Shown one piece after another: positions 47,561-56,390 of a stretch of 64,000 nucleotides of DNA; the first letter of the stretch is position 1, and each line of letters opens with the position of its first letter. Position numbers and translations under genes: made by a program. The stretch comes from Aurantiacibacter arachoides. GTDB taxonomy: Bacteria; Pseudomonadota; Alphaproteobacteria; Sphingomonadales; Sphingomonadaceae. Location: the NCBI RefSeq assembly GCF_009827335.1, contig NZ_WTYH01000001.1, positions 248,001 through 312,000 on the forward strand. Direction: 5' to 3'. The notes under the pieces are model-generated. The model worked only from the letters and a program-made list of their open reading frames with translations. It was not told the DNA's origin and did no database searches.

Positions 47561-48170
47561 TCTGGACTGTGTCGTGCGGCCGGGGGCGGCGCCCATCATC
47601 GCCCGGTTCGCCTCCGAAGCGCGACTGACGGCGCTCGTCGGCCCATCCGGCGTCGGCAAGACCAGCGTCCTGAACGCCATCGCGGGGATACTGGCGCCAG
47701 TCGAAGGCCGGATCGCGGTGGCAGGACAGGTGCTGTTCGACAGCGAAGCGGGCGTGAACCTGCCGCCCGAGGCGCGGGGCGCGGGATACGTGTTTCAGGA
47801 CGCGCGCCTGTTCCCGCACCAGCGCGTGCATGCAAACCTGGTCTACGGCGAACGGCTGGCTCGGAACGCGGGATGGATTGGGCGAGACGAGGTGATCGAG
47901 CTCCTCGGCGTGGGCCACCTGCTGGATCGCTGGCCGGCAACGCTTTCAGGCGGGGAAGCGCGGCGCGTGGCGATCGGGCGCGCGCTGCTCGCCGCGCCCC
48001 GCTTCCTGTTGCTGGACGAGCCGTTGTCCTCGCTCGACGCCGAAAAGGCCGAGCGTCTCGCCGCGCTGATAGAACGCATCCGCGACGAGATCGCGGTGCC
48101 GATCCTGCTGGTCAGCCACGCCGCCGAGGAGGTCGAACGGCTTGCCGGACAGGTGGTGACGCTGGGTTAG
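47550..48170 (+). CDS. modC: Molybdate ABC transporter ATP-binding protein ModC (short form)
   Basis: The 206-residue ATPase has Walker A GPSGVGKTS, Q-loop YVFQDARLFPH, signature LSGGEARRVAIGRAL, Walker B FLLLDEPLSSLD and switch His in LLVSHAAEEVE. Canonical ModC is about 350 residues with a C-terminal TOBE/Mop domain that senses molybdate; this one ends after the ATPase core. Transport should be possible, but the usual trans-inhibition domain is absent. Its stop is followed directly by tRNA genes on the other strand. Confidence 0.9.
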   Translation: MSFDLDCVVRPGAAPIIARFASEARLTALVGPSGVGKTSVLNAIAGILAPVEGRIAVAGQVLFDSEAGVNLPPEARGAGYVFQDARLFPHQRVHANLVYGERLARNAGWIGRDEVIELLGVGHLLDRWPATLSGGEARRVAIGRALLAAPRFLLLDEPLSSLDAEKAERLAALIERIRDEIAVPILLVSHAAEEVERLAGQVVTLG

Positions 48171-48198
48171 GGGCACGGTGCCCAGCTCTGATAAGAAG

Positions 48199-48274
48199 TG
48201 GTGCCGCTTACAGGACTCGAACCTGTGACCCCATCATTACGAATGATGTGCTCTACCAACTGAGCTAAAGCGGC
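48199..48274 (-). tRNA. tRNA-Thr (anticodon CGU)
   Basis: Minus-strand cloverleaf folded by eye: acceptor GCCGCTT pairs with AAGCGGC. D arm TAGCTCAGTTGGTAGAGC, anticodon loop TTCGTAA with anticodon CGT, T loop GGTTCGAGTCC and encoded CCA. It reads ACG. Confidence 0.93.
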
Positions 48275-48292
48275 GTCCCCGTTGCCGGGAAG

Positions 48293-48366
48293 TGGAGGCC
48301 CGAGCCGGAATCGAACCGGCGTGCAAGGATTTGCAGTCCTCTGCGTAACCACTCCGCCATCGGGCC
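48293..48366 (-). tRNA. tRNA-Cys (anticodon GCA)
   Basis: Minus-strand cloverleaf: acceptor GGCCCGA pairs with TCGGGCC. The anticodon loop CTGCAAA has anticodon GCA, the T arm contains GGTTCGATTCC, the discriminator is U as usual for Cys, and CCA is encoded. It lies 18 bases upstream of tRNA-Thr in the same direction, so both may share a transcript. Confidence 0.93.
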
Positions 48367-48517
48367 TCACGAAGGCGGGCCACCTAGCGCGCCTTGTGCG
48401 GACGTGCAATGCCCTTCGATCGGACCAGGCCATCGTAACGGATCGTTTGCTTGGACGGTAAGCACCTGTTTGCGAATTACCGATAAACCCGCGCCCACGC
48501 GAACGAGGGTTATTTTC

Positions 48518-48799
48518 ATGCATGCCACCGATACCCAGGCCCTGCGCCTCAAGTGCCGTTCGCGGCGGGGGGCCAGTGCTGATCTCGAGGTGCTCGACAT
48601 CTCGATCGGCGGGGCAATGGTCGAATCGCGCGGATGGAGCGCCGAGGTGGGGGAGCGGGTGCTGGTCACGCTGCCGGGCCTATCCGCCCAGCCCGCCGAA
48701 CTGGTGTGGATGGAGGATGGCCGCGCCGGCATTGCCTTTGAACACCCGCTGCACGAAACAGTGTTCGACCGGCTGGAGGCGATGATCGGGGAGCAGTGA
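48518..48799 (+). CDS. PilZ domain protein
   Basis: A 93-residue single-domain protein. LEVLDISIGGAMVES contains the PilZ D/N-x-S-x-x-G motif, and an arginine-rich stretch (RLKCRSRRGAS) stands where the RxxxR c-di-GMP-binding motif occurs. It probably binds cyclic di-GMP and relays it to an unknown partner. ATG 48518 (MHATDTQALRLKC) was chosen; the upstream extension overlaps the tRNA flank and is not PilZ-like. Confidence 0.82.
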   Translation: MHATDTQALRLKCRSRRGASADLEVLDISIGGAMVESRGWSAEVGERVLVTLPGLSAQPAELVWMEDGRAGIAFEHPLHETVFDRLEAMIGEQ

Positions 48800-48812
48800 A
48801 GGGGTCGGTCCG

Positions 48813-49130
48813 TCAGGGAACGGGCGCTCCTGACCAACCCATTTTCAACAGGCAATCATCCCGCGCATCGGCCTGTCGCGCAAGGCGTTGGGCAGGCATG
48901 AACGGCCGTTCTGCCACCAGCCCGTAGCAGCCCGCCCCGGCCAGCTTGGAGCGAAAGGCGCGAGACATGCACCTCCACGCTGCTAGCTCAGGATCGTGGT
49001 TGAGCCGCCGGACGTCAGCCAGCAGTTGGCGGCCCGTGACCCGTTCGCCGGAGGCGTCCGCGAGGCACCAGAGCTGGGCAAATTCGCGCGGCAGCAGTCC
49101 CAGCCACCGCGATCCCCGGCGTGCGTGCCC
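48813..49130 (-). pseudogene. OmpR-type winged-helix regulator domain remnant
   Basis: A 105-codon open frame on the minus strand begins immediately after the stop of the aminotransferase gene, in the same frame, and has no ATG, GTG or TTG near its N-terminus. It reads WLGLLPREFAQLWCLADASG, then ERVTGRQLLADVRRLNHDPE and MSRAFRSKLAGAGCYGLV. That matches the Trans_reg_C pattern (LPREFALL, RxxLLxxVW, VHVSRLRxKL) with decay in the recognition helix and no GYRL ending. Probably a degraded regulator; UGA read-through is possible but unsupported. Confidence 0.55.
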
Positions 49131-50330
49131 TCATGCCGCCGAAGCGTTCACACCCATGCTGTGCAGGTAGCGCTTCACGTTGCGCGCCGCCTGCCGCAGG
49201 CGCTGCTCGTTCTCGACCAGGCCGATGCGCACATAACCTTCGCCATCCTCGCCATAGCCCACGCCAGGTGCCACCGCGACCTGCGCATGGGTGAGCAGCT
49301 GCTTGGCGAATTCCATGCTCCCCATTGCCTTCAGCGCCGGGGGCAGCGGTGCCCAGGCGAACATCGATGCGGGCGGGGCGGGGATGTCCCAGCCGGCGCG
49401 GCCGAAGGCATCGATCATCACGTCACGCCGGCGATGATACATCTGGCGCGTCTGCTCCACGCAATCCTGCGGGCCGTTGAGCGCGGCGCAGGCGGCCGCC
49501 TGGATGGGGGTAAAGGCGCCATAATCGATGTAGCTCTTCACCCGCGTCAGCGCGGCGATCAGGGTCTTGTTGCCCACGGCAAAGCCGATTCGCCATCCGG
49601 CCATGCCGTAGGTCTTGGAGAGGCTGGTGAATTCGATCGCCACGTCCTTTGCGCCCGGCACCTGCAGGATGGATGGCGTGGGCTTGCCGTCGTAATAGAG
49701 TTCCGAATAGGCCAGGTCCGACAGTACCCAGATCTTGTGGAAGCGCGCCCAGTCCACCAGCCGTTCGTAAAAGGCGAGGTCGACCGTCTCGGCCGTCGGG
49801 TTGGAGGGGAAGTTGACCACCAGCACGGTGGGACGTGGCACGGTAAAGGCGACCGCGTTGTCCAGCGCCCGCCAGTAATTCTCGTCCGGCGTGGTGGGCA
49901 CGGAGCGGATGCTGGCGCCGGCGATGATGAACCCGAACGTGTGGATCGGGTAGCTGGGATTGGGGGCGAGGATGGTGTCGCCTGGCGCGGTGATCGCACT
50001 GGCAAGGCTGGCGAGGCCTTCCTTGCTGCCCAGCGTCACCACGACCTCTGTTTCGGGATCGGGGTCGACGCCGAACCGGCGCGCGTAGTAATTCGCCTGC
50101 GCCTTTCTCAGGCCCGGGATACCTTTCGACTGGGAATAGCCGTGCGCGTCCGGCTTGGCGGCCACTTCGCACAGCTTGTCGATGACGTGCTGGGGCGGGG
50201 GCTGGTCAGGGTTGCCCATGCCCAGGTCGATGATGTCACGCCCCTCTGCACGCGCGGCCGCGCGCATCGCATTGACCTCGGCGATGACGTAGGGCGGGAG
50301 GCGCTTGATGCGGTAGAAATCGTTGTCCAT
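49131..50330 (-). CDS. Class I/II aminotransferase, AlaC / LL-DAP aminotransferase-like
   Basis: A 399-residue PLP enzyme of fold type I. Key features are DLGMGNPDQPPP, VTLGSKEGLASL, NFPSNPTAETVD, SDLAYSELYYDG and the PLP lysine in FTSLSKTYGMAGWRIGFAVGN. The sequence resembles glutamate-pyruvate aminotransferase AlaC; LL-diaminopimelate aminotransferase annotations are common for this group, and the choice cannot be made from motifs. ATG 50330 (MDNDFYRIKRLPPYVI) is the usual start. It is divergent from phaC. Confidence 0.9.
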   Translation of the reverse strand: MDNDFYRIKRLPPYVIAEVNAMRAAARAEGRDIIDLGMGNPDQPPPQHVIDKLCEVAAKPDAHGYSQSKGIPGLRKAQANYYARRFGVDPDPETEVVVTLGSKEGLASLASAITAPGDTILAPNPSYPIHTFGFIIAGASIRSVPTTPDENYWRALDNAVAFTVPRPTVLVVNFPSNPTAETVDLAFYERLVDWARFHKIWVLSDLAYSELYYDGKPTPSILQVPGAKDVAIEFTSLSKTYGMAGWRIGFAVGNKTLIAALTRVKSYIDYGAFTPIQAAACAALNGPQDCVEQTRQMYHRRRDVMIDAFGRAGWDIPAPPASMFAWAPLPPALKAMGSMEFAKQLLTHAQVAVAPGVGYGEDGEGYVRIGLVENEQRLRQAARNVKRYLHSMGVNASAA

Positions 50331-50449
50331 CGGGTCCTTGATCCTGGGGGCTGCGGCAGGCCCGTGATGGCGCAAACCTGCTGTGGGCGCAATTCCGTTC
50401 GATCCGAAGACGCTTTCGCTTGCCCATCGTTGCGCATAAGAGATTGGGC

Positions 50450-52315
50450 ATGGCCGAAAAAGACGACGACCCGATCGATCGCACGGGGCACGATGCCGCC
50501 GACCTGTTCACGCAGATGCTGCGCATCCAGGGCGAAAGCGCGCAGGCGATGATGGCGGCCTTTGCCCCTCCCCCGGCAGAAGGGATGCGCCCCGTGGACG
50601 CGATGGGCGAGGCGATGCAGGCGTTCCAGGCGAATTGGCTGAACCTGGTGAATCCGTCCGCCGATGCTGCCGCACCGCTGGCAGCCGATCCTGCCAGCTG
50701 GATGGAGACGATGCGACAGTGGGCCGCGACGATGCCGATGGCCGATCCCGCCGGGCAGGCGCAGCTGTGGGCCGAGAGCGCGCAGCTGTGGCAGGATGTG
50801 ATCGCGCAGTATTCCGGCGAAGGGCAGGGCGAGCCGCAGCTACCCCGCCGCGATCGCCGTTTTGCCGACAAGGCCTGGCGCGATCAGCCGGTCTTCGCGC
50901 TGATCCACCAGACCTACCTGCTGTTTGCCGAAAGGCTGGGGGAAAGCGTCGACACCGCGCAGGGCCTGAGCGACAAGGAGCGCGCCGACCTCAAGTTCGC
51001 AACGCGCAACGTGCTCGACGCGATGAGCCCGGCCAACTTCCCGCTCATCAATCCGGTCGTGCTGGAACGCACGATCGAGACGGGTGGGGAAAACCTGGTC
51101 AAGGGGCTGGAGCGGCTGACCGGCGACCTGGAGCGCGGGCAGTTGACGCACACCGATACCAGCGCCTTCGTACTGGGGGAGAACGTGGCGGCGACGCCGG
51201 GCAAGGTGGTGTTCGAGACAGAGCTGTTCCAGCTGATCCAGTATGCGCCCGTCACGGACGAGGTGTTCGAGACGCCGCTGCTGATCTTTCCGCCGTGGAT
51301 CAACCGCTTCTACATTCTCGACCTGAATCCCAAAAAGAGCTTCGTGCGCTGGGCCGTCGAACAGGGGCTGACCGTGATGATGGTCAGCTGGAAAAGCGCC
51401 GACGAGAGCCTGGCGCATATCGGCTGGGACGATTATTTCCGCGCGCAGATGCAGGCGATCGACCTGGTGCGCGAGCGGCTGGGCGTGCCGGCCGTGCACA
51501 CCATCGGCTATTGCGTGGCGGGCACGACGCTGGCGGGCACGCTGGCAGTGCTGGCGCGGCGGGGCGAGGCGGACAAGGTGGCAAGCGCGACCTTCTTCAC
51601 CGCCCAGGTCGATTTCGAACACGCGGGCGACCTGTCCCGGTTCATCGACGACGGGCAGCTGGAATTGATCCGTCAGGCGTCGAAGGGCGGCACCCTCGAT
51701 GGCCGCTACCTTGCGGCGACGTTCAACCTGCTGCGCGGCGGTGACCTGATCTGGAACTACGTGGTCAACCATTACCTGCTGGGCGAGGACTATCCGGCCT
51801 TCGACCTGTTGTACTGGAACGGCGACGTCACCAACCTGCCTGCAAGGTGGCACGGCGTGTATCTGCGCGATCTTTATCGTGACAATCTGCTGGTCCGGCC
51901 CGACGCGCTCAGCGCCGACGGCACGCCCATCGACCTTTCCCTGGTGCAGACGCCAACCTATATCCAGGCAGGGCGCGAGGACCATATCGCACCGGCGGCA
52001 AGCGTGTTCCGCCTGCTCGATCACTTCGGGGGCGACAACCGCTTCGTCCTTGCTGGCAGCGGCCACATCGCGGGCGTGGTCAATCCACCCAATGCGAAGA
52101 AATACCAGTACTGGACCAACGATGGCGCGTTCACGACGATAGAGGAGTTCGTGGCAGGCGCGGCCGAGCATCCGGGAAGCTGGTGGCCGGACTGGATCGC
52201 GTGGATCGCGGCGCAGGCGCCGAAGAAGGTGAAAGTCCGGGGCAAGCGTAAGCCGGGCGGGAAGGGCGACCGGGTGATCGAGGACGCGCCGGGACGGTAT
52301 GTAAGGATGCGCTGA
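50450..52315 (+). CDS. phaC: Class I poly(R)-hydroxyalkanoate synthase PhaC
   Basis: Polymerises (R)-3-hydroxyacyl-CoA into PHA granules. The 621-residue product has an N-terminal PhaC_N domain and an alpha/beta-hydrolase core. The lipase-like box is IGYCVAGTT, with nucleophile Cys355; the catalytic Asp is in QAGREDHIAP and the His in LAGSGHIAGVVNPP. Length fits class I. ATG 50450 (MAEKDDDPIDRTGH) was chosen. A phasin gene with its own promoter follows 139 bases later. Confidence 0.95.
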   Translation: MAEKDDDPIDRTGHDAADLFTQMLRIQGESAQAMMAAFAPPPAEGMRPVDAMGEAMQAFQANWLNLVNPSADAAAPLAADPASWMETMRQWAATMPMADPAGQAQLWAESAQLWQDVIAQYSGEGQGEPQLPRRDRRFADKAWRDQPVFALIHQTYLLFAERLGESVDTAQGLSDKERADLKFATRNVLDAMSPANFPLINPVVLERTIETGGENLVKGLERLTGDLERGQLTHTDTSAFVLGENVAATPGKVVFETELFQLIQYAPVTDEVFETPLLIFPPWINRFYILDLNPKKSFVRWAVEQGLTVMMVSWKSADESLAHIGWDDYFRAQMQAIDLVRERLGVPAVHTIGYCVAGTTLAGTLAVLARRGEADKVASATFFTAQVDFEHAGDLSRFIDDGQLELIRQASKGGTLDGRYLAATFNLLRGGDLIWNYVVNHYLLGEDYPAFDLLYWNGDVTNLPARWHGVYLRDLYRDNLLVRPDALSADGTPIDLSLVQTPTYIQAGREDHIAPAASVFRLLDHFGGDNRFVLAGSGHIAGVVNPPNAKKYQYWTNDGAFTTIEEFVAGAAEHPGSWWPDWIAWIAAQAPKKVKVRGKRKPGGKGDRVIEDAPGRYVRMR

Positions 52316-52357
52316 TCCGACTTAAGCCGTTGACCGCAAAGCCTTCTCTCGGAAATG

Positions 52358-52368
52358 GTGCAGTGCAC
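52358..52368. promoter_or_regulatory. Palindromic PhaR-like site upstream of the phasin promoter
   Basis: GTGCAGTGCAC is a perfect 11-base palindrome nine bases upstream of the -35 hexamer. TGC/GCA palindromes of this kind are bound by the PHA regulator PhaR in other bacteria; no phaR gene is in the window. Confidence 0.4.
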
Positions 52369-52376
52369 AATAAATC

Positions 52377-52414
52377 TTGACTTAGCCGGTGCAGCAATCT
52401 ATATTGCAATGCAA
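52377..52414 (+). promoter_or_regulatory. Strong phasin promoter with overlapping palindrome
   Basis: TTGACT (52377-52382), 17 bases, TATATT (52400-52405) is close to the sigma-70 consensus. A perfect palindrome, TTGCAATGCAA (52404-52414), overlaps the -10 end and the expected start site. A repressor bound there would block transcription; PhaR is the obvious candidate by analogy. Confidence 0.65.
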
Positions 52415-52454
52415 CAAGGGTGGCAATTCCGCTGCCCGTGCCAAGCGAGGTTTC

Positions 52455-53309
52455 ATGGCTCAGCCAACCGATTCCCAGGCCCCAGAGGCCACCGCCGCCG
52501 ATTCCGTCGCCAAGCCTGCAACGGCAAAGCCGCAGGTGGAAACGTCGAAGGCAGATGCTGCGGATAGCGCGCCAAAGGCGACCACCGAAGAGGCCAAGCC
52601 GGCGTCGACCGATACGGTAGCAAAGCCTGCCAGCAAGCCTTCGGCGACGAAGGCTCCGGCTGACAAGGCAGCAGCCAAGGCTGGCAAGGCCTCCGGCAAG
52701 CCCGTGAAGCCAGCGTCCAGGAAGCCCGCTTCCCGCAAGACCGCCACGCGCAAGGCGTCGGTCAAGGCTGCCGCCCGGCCCCGCGTGGCCAAGGCGGCGA
52801 TCAAGCAACAGATCCCTGAAACAACCATTTCAAAGCTGAAGGAAACCATCATGGCCAGCAAGCCCGACTATTCGAACGATTACACCAGTGCGATGACCGA
52901 CTCCATGTCGGGCGCCGTGACCGAGATGCAGAGCCGCGCGCAGGCCGCCTATGAAAAGGGCACTGCCAACCTTTCGGACATGACCGACTTTGCCAAGGGC
53001 AACGTCGAAGCCATGGTCGAAAGCACCAAGGTGATGGCCGAAGGCATGCAGGCGCTGGGCAAGACCTACGCCGAGGAAGCAAAGTCCGCCTACGAGACGA
53101 TCACCGCCGACCTCAAGGAAATGGCTGCCGTCAAGAGCCCGACCGAGCTGTTCCAGCTGCAGGGCCGCATGATGCGTCGCAACTTCGATGCGATGATGGC
53201 CGTCGGCACCCGCAACACCGATGCCGCGGTCAAGCTGGCGAACGACGTTGCTGCCCCCCTTTCGGGCCGCGTCAACATCGCCGCGGAAAAGATGTCGAAG
53301 GTCGCCTGA
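52455..53309 (+). CDS. Phasin family protein with Ala/Lys/Pro-rich N-terminal domain
   Basis: The 284-residue protein has a 130-residue N-terminal region rich in Ala, Lys, Pro and Thr, with histone H1-like AKP/RKT repeats. A phasin_2 domain follows (about residues 150-280; [38 protein letters not shown]) that coats PHA granules. The layout recalls PhaF, but there the H1-like part is C-terminal. An internal ATG at 52851 with a perfect AAGGA site would give a 152-residue phasin alone. It lies downstream of phaC with its own promoter. Confidence 0.88.
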   Translation: MAQPTDSQAPEATAADSVAKPATAKPQVETSKADAADSAPKATTEEAKPASTDTVAKPASKPSATKAPADKAAAKAGKASGKPVKPASRKPASRKTATRKASVKAAARPRVAKAAIKQQIPETTISKLKETIMASKPDYSNDYTSAMTDSMSGAVTEMQSRAQAAYEKGTANLSDMTDFAKGNVEAMVESTKVMAEGMQALGKTYAEEAKSAYETITADLKEMAAVKSPTELFQLQGRMMRRNFDAMMAVGTRNTDAAVKLANDVAAPLSGRVNIAAEKMSKVA

Positions 53310-53362
53310 AGCATCTTCACACGAATCGGGCCGCCATCTCTCCTCTCCCCGGCGGCCTCACG

Positions 53363-53397
53363 GGCCGGACAGCTTCGCGCTGTCCGGCCTGTTTCGT
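53363..53397 (+). terminator. Terminator after the phasin gene
   Basis: GGCCGGACAGC (53363-53373) pairs perfectly with GCTGTCCGGCC (53379-53389) around TTCGC, followed by the T-rich TGTTTCGTTTC. Confidence 0.75.
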
Positions 53398-53487
53398 TTC
53401 CGGGCGTGCTTCATACTAAGCCGCGACCTTGAATCTGCGTTCACCCCCTTGCAGCCCGCGCCGATGATACGATATTCGCCTTTCCCC

Positions 53488-53892
53488 ATGCTCGCCATTC
53501 GCCAATCCTCCTCTGCCTCCCATCGGGCCTCCACCCTCGCTGCCGGCGATGACGATGGAGACGACGGGCATGGGGGTTCGGGCCACGGCGAGGGCGACAA
53601 CCAGATCGGCGTCGCCACCAAGACCCGCGCCAAGTCCAAGAAGCCCAGCCAGTACAAGGTGCTGATGCTGAACGACGATTACACGCCGATGGAATTCGTC
53701 GTGCTCGTGCTCAAGCGCTTCTTCCGCATGGATCTGGAACAGGCGACGCGGGTCATGCTGCACGTCCACCAGCGCGGCGTCGGCATCTGCGGTGTGTTCC
53801 CCTACGAAGTTGCCGAAACCAAGGTGAACCAGGTGATGGATTTCGCGCGCGAGAATCAGCACCCGCTCCAGTGCACGCTGGAAAAGGCCTGA
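53488..53892 (+). CDS. clpS: ATP-dependent Clp protease adaptor ClpS
   Basis: A 134-residue adaptor that delivers N-degron substrates to ClpA. The ClpS core is [20 protein letters not shown] (with the Asn-Asp-Asp binding-pocket residues), [20 protein letters not shown] and a basic or polar end. The N-terminal 50 residues are Gly/Asp/Ser-rich and longer than usual. The start is uncertain: ATG 53488 is used, and an in-frame ATG at 53464 would add eight residues; neither has a good ribosome-binding site. No clpA is in the window. Confidence 0.88.
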   Translation: MLAIRQSSSASHRASTLAAGDDDGDDGHGGSGHGEGDNQIGVATKTRAKSKKPSQYKVLMLNDDYTPMEFVVLVLKRFFRMDLEQATRVMLHVHQRGVGICGVFPYEVAETKVNQVMDFARENQHPLQCTLEKA

Positions 53893-54007
53893 GCCTTGCC
53901 GCCCGGCGCGCGCAGCGGCGGCGTTCGGCATTCGCGCATGACCGCTTCGGCTTTTGCCGCTAAGGCCTGCGGGAACCCGTTCCTGCCCGCTACGTCCATT
54001 GAGACAC

Positions 54008-55297
54008 GTGTCCCGCTTCATCACCTCTGCTGATCGCTACATCTTCCGCCTCACGGTGGTGCCCATGCTGGGCATCTTCGTGCTCGCGGCAAGCCTGCTG
54101 ATGCTGGAAAAGATGCTGCGCCTGTTCGAATTCGTCAGCACGGAAGGCGGCCCCATCGGTGTCGTGTTCTCGATGTTGCTGAACGTCGTGCCGGAATACG
54201 CCGGGCTGGCGATCCCGCTGGGCCTGATGCTCGGCGTGCTGTTCGCCTTTCGCAAGCTCGCGACGTCGAGCGAGCTTGACGTGATGCGCGCGGTCGGCTG
54301 GTCCTACACCCGGCTGCTACGCGTGCCCTATCTCATCACCTTTGCCCTGGTGGCGCTCAATTTCGCCATCGTCGGCTACATCCAGCCCAACGCCCGCTTC
54401 GCTTACGAGGAAATGGAGTTCGAGCTGCAATCGGGCGCGCTCGGCGCTTCGATCAAGGTCGGCGAATTCAACACCATCGACCGGCGACTGGCGCTGCGTA
54501 TCGAGGGCAGCCGCGATGAAGGGCGCCAGCTCGACGGCATCTTCGCGCGGCTGGAGGATTCCCGCGGCCAGGTCCTGTCGATCACCGCGCGCGAGGGGCA
54601 GTTTCTCGCCAATCGGGAGAACCGCAACACCCTGGTGCTGCGGCTGATGGACGGCACCATCGTCCACGACGTGGTGAACGGCACGCCCCGCGTTCTCAGC
54701 TTCAGCCAGCATGATCTGCCCATCGACCTGCCGGCGCTGGAGGAATTTCGCCAGCGGGGCGAGGACGAGCGCGAATATATCCTGCCGCAACTCCTCGAAA
54801 TCGGCTGGAGCCCCGATAGCAGCGGCATCGAACGCGCGGCGAGCCAGGCCGCCTTCAACTATCGCATGGTCGAGGTGGTGATGATGCTGATGCTGCCGCT
54901 GCTGGCCGTGGCGCTGGCGATCCCGCCCAAGCGGTCGACGAGCTCGCTGGGCGTGTTCCTGTCGATCGTGATCGTCGTCGCCTATCACAAGATCAACCAG
55001 TACGGATCGGACGTGGCCGCGCTCGGCCAGGTCGACCCGTTCCTCGCGCTGTGGGGACCGTTCGCGGTGATGGTCGCGATCATCGGGTGGATGTATTACC
55101 AGGTCGCCTTCGTGCCGGGCGGGCAGGCGATCGGGTTCCTCGAAAGTTTCTGGAAGAAGATCCGCCGCCGCCTGCGCAAGCTGCTCGGCCGGGACAAGCT
55201 GAAGGGCTTCGTCGCGGAGGACGAATTCGACGATCAGGACGACCACGACACCCACGGCGCCGCGACCCGGCAGCGGGAGGCGATGAGCGATGCTTGA
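54008..55297 (+). CDS. lptF: LPS export ABC transporter permease LptF
   Basis: A 429-residue inner-membrane subunit of the LptB2FG complex that extracts LPS and feeds it to the periplasmic bridge. It shows six membrane helices in two sets of three, with a periplasmic beta-jellyroll domain between (about residues 130-270). The N-terminal DRYIFRLTVVPMLGIFVLA is typical of LptF. GTG 54008 (MSRFITSADRYIF) is the likely start. The last 35 residues are acidic and His-rich. It overlaps lptG by eight bases. Confidence 0.9.
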   Translation: MSRFITSADRYIFRLTVVPMLGIFVLAASLLMLEKMLRLFEFVSTEGGPIGVVFSMLLNVVPEYAGLAIPLGLMLGVLFAFRKLATSSELDVMRAVGWSYTRLLRVPYLITFALVALNFAIVGYIQPNARFAYEEMEFELQSGALGASIKVGEFNTIDRRLALRIEGSRDEGRQLDGIFARLEDSRGQVLSITAREGQFLANRENRNTLVLRLMDGTIVHDVVNGTPRVLSFSQHDLPIDLPALEEFRQRGEDEREYILPQLLEIGWSPDSSGIERAASQAAFNYRMVEVVMMLMLPLLAVALAIPPKRSTSSLGVFLSIVIVVAYHKINQYGSDVAALGQVDPFLALWGPFAVMVAIIGWMYYQVAFVPGGQAIGFLESFWKKIRRRLRKLLGRDKLKGFVAEDEFDDQDDHDTHGAATRQREAMSDA

Positions 55298-56390
55298 TTT
55301 CTTCCCCTCGCGAGTGCTGACGGTCTACCTCGCCAAGATGTTCTTCATGCGCATCGTGGCCGTGCTGGCGATGCTGGTTCTGGTGCTGATGATGCTCGAC
55401 CTGCTCGGCAAGACGGGGGATATTTTGGCGGCGCCGGGCAATGGCCAGGGCGAACTGCTGACCTATGCCAGTTTGCGCGTGCCGCAACTGGTGTCGCGAT
55501 TCCTGCCCTATTCGGTGTTGCTGGCGACGATCATCACCCTTGCCGGGCTGAACCAGAATTCCGAGGTGATCGCGATGAAGGCGGCGGGCCTGTCCGCGCA
55601 CCAGATCCTGGCCCCCTTGCTGCTGATGGGCGTCATCGTCGCAGGGGTCTCCTTTGCTTTCAACGAACGCGTGGTAACGCGCGCCAATGCGACGCTGAAG
55701 GCGTGGGAAGCGGTCGAATACGCCGCCATTCCGGATGATCCGGCGACCCGCGCGAACGTGTATTTCAACGACGGCAACGACATCCTGATGGCTGCGACCG
55801 CGGCGGGCCGAGGCGCGCGCACGGTGTTGACCGACGTGACCTTCTACGAACGCGACGCGAACGGCATGATCGTGCGCCAGGTGGAAGGCGCGCGGGCAAC
55901 CTATGCCGGGGCCGACGCCGGGTGGCGGCTGGAGGACACGACCAGCTTCGATGTCGCCACCGCGCAGACCACGACGGCGCCGGCGCTGACCGTGGCCCCC
56001 GGTGTGGAGCTGGGACAGGTCGAACTGCGGCGGGTCGATCCCGATGCCGAGACGCTGCCGCAGCTCTCCCGCTCGATCCAGGCCCTGCGTTCAGCCGACC
56101 GGCGCACGACCGAGCTCGAAGCCAAGTGGTGGCACAAGTTTTCCGGGCCGCTGTCGGCGGTGCTGATGCCGCTGCTGGGCGCAGTGGCAGGTTTCGGTCT
56201 GGCGCGGTCGGGCAACCTGTTCATCCGCGCGGTGATCGGGATGGCGCTGGGTTTCGCCTACTTCGTGGTCGACAACGCCGCGCTCGCGATGGGCAGTTTC
56301 GGCGGGTATTCCCCACTGATTGCCGCCTGGGCGCCGTTCTTCCTGTTCCTGTTCGTGGGGGAGACCGTGCTCGTCCGCACGGAGGAATGA
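55290..56390 (+). CDS. lptG: LPS export ABC transporter permease LptG
   Basis: The 366-residue partner of LptF. The first helices (VLTVYLAKMFFMRIVAVLAM), a periplasmic jellyroll, and the final helices with KFSGPLSAVLMPLLGAVAGF match LptG. Together with LptF it is driven by LptB, which is not encoded here. The 3' end runs into the start of a small lipoprotein gene. Confidence 0.9.
   Translation: MLDFFPSRVLTVYLAKMFFMRIVAVLAMLVLVLMMLDLLGKTGDILAAPGNGQGELLTYASLRVPQLVSRFLPYSVLLATIITLAGLNQNSEVIAMKAAGLSAHQILAPLLLMGVIVAGVSFAFNERVVTRANATLKAWEAVEYAAIPDDPATRANVYFNDGNDILMAATAAGRGARTVLTDVTFYERDANGMIVRQVEGARATYAGADAGWRLEDTTSFDVATAQTTTAPALTVAPGVELGQVELRRVDPDAETLPQLSRSIQALRSADRRTTELEAKWWHKFSGPLSAVLMPLLGAVAGFGLARSGNLFIRAVIGMALGFAYFVVDNAALAMGSFGGYSPLIAAWAPFFLFLFVGETVLVRTEE

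Noticed and set aside
53972..53996. GGAAC-N16-CGTC upstream of lptF as an EcfG promoter
   Set aside because: The last base of the -10 element is wrong and lptFG are essential housekeeping genes. One such near-match is expected by chance in this GC-rich window.
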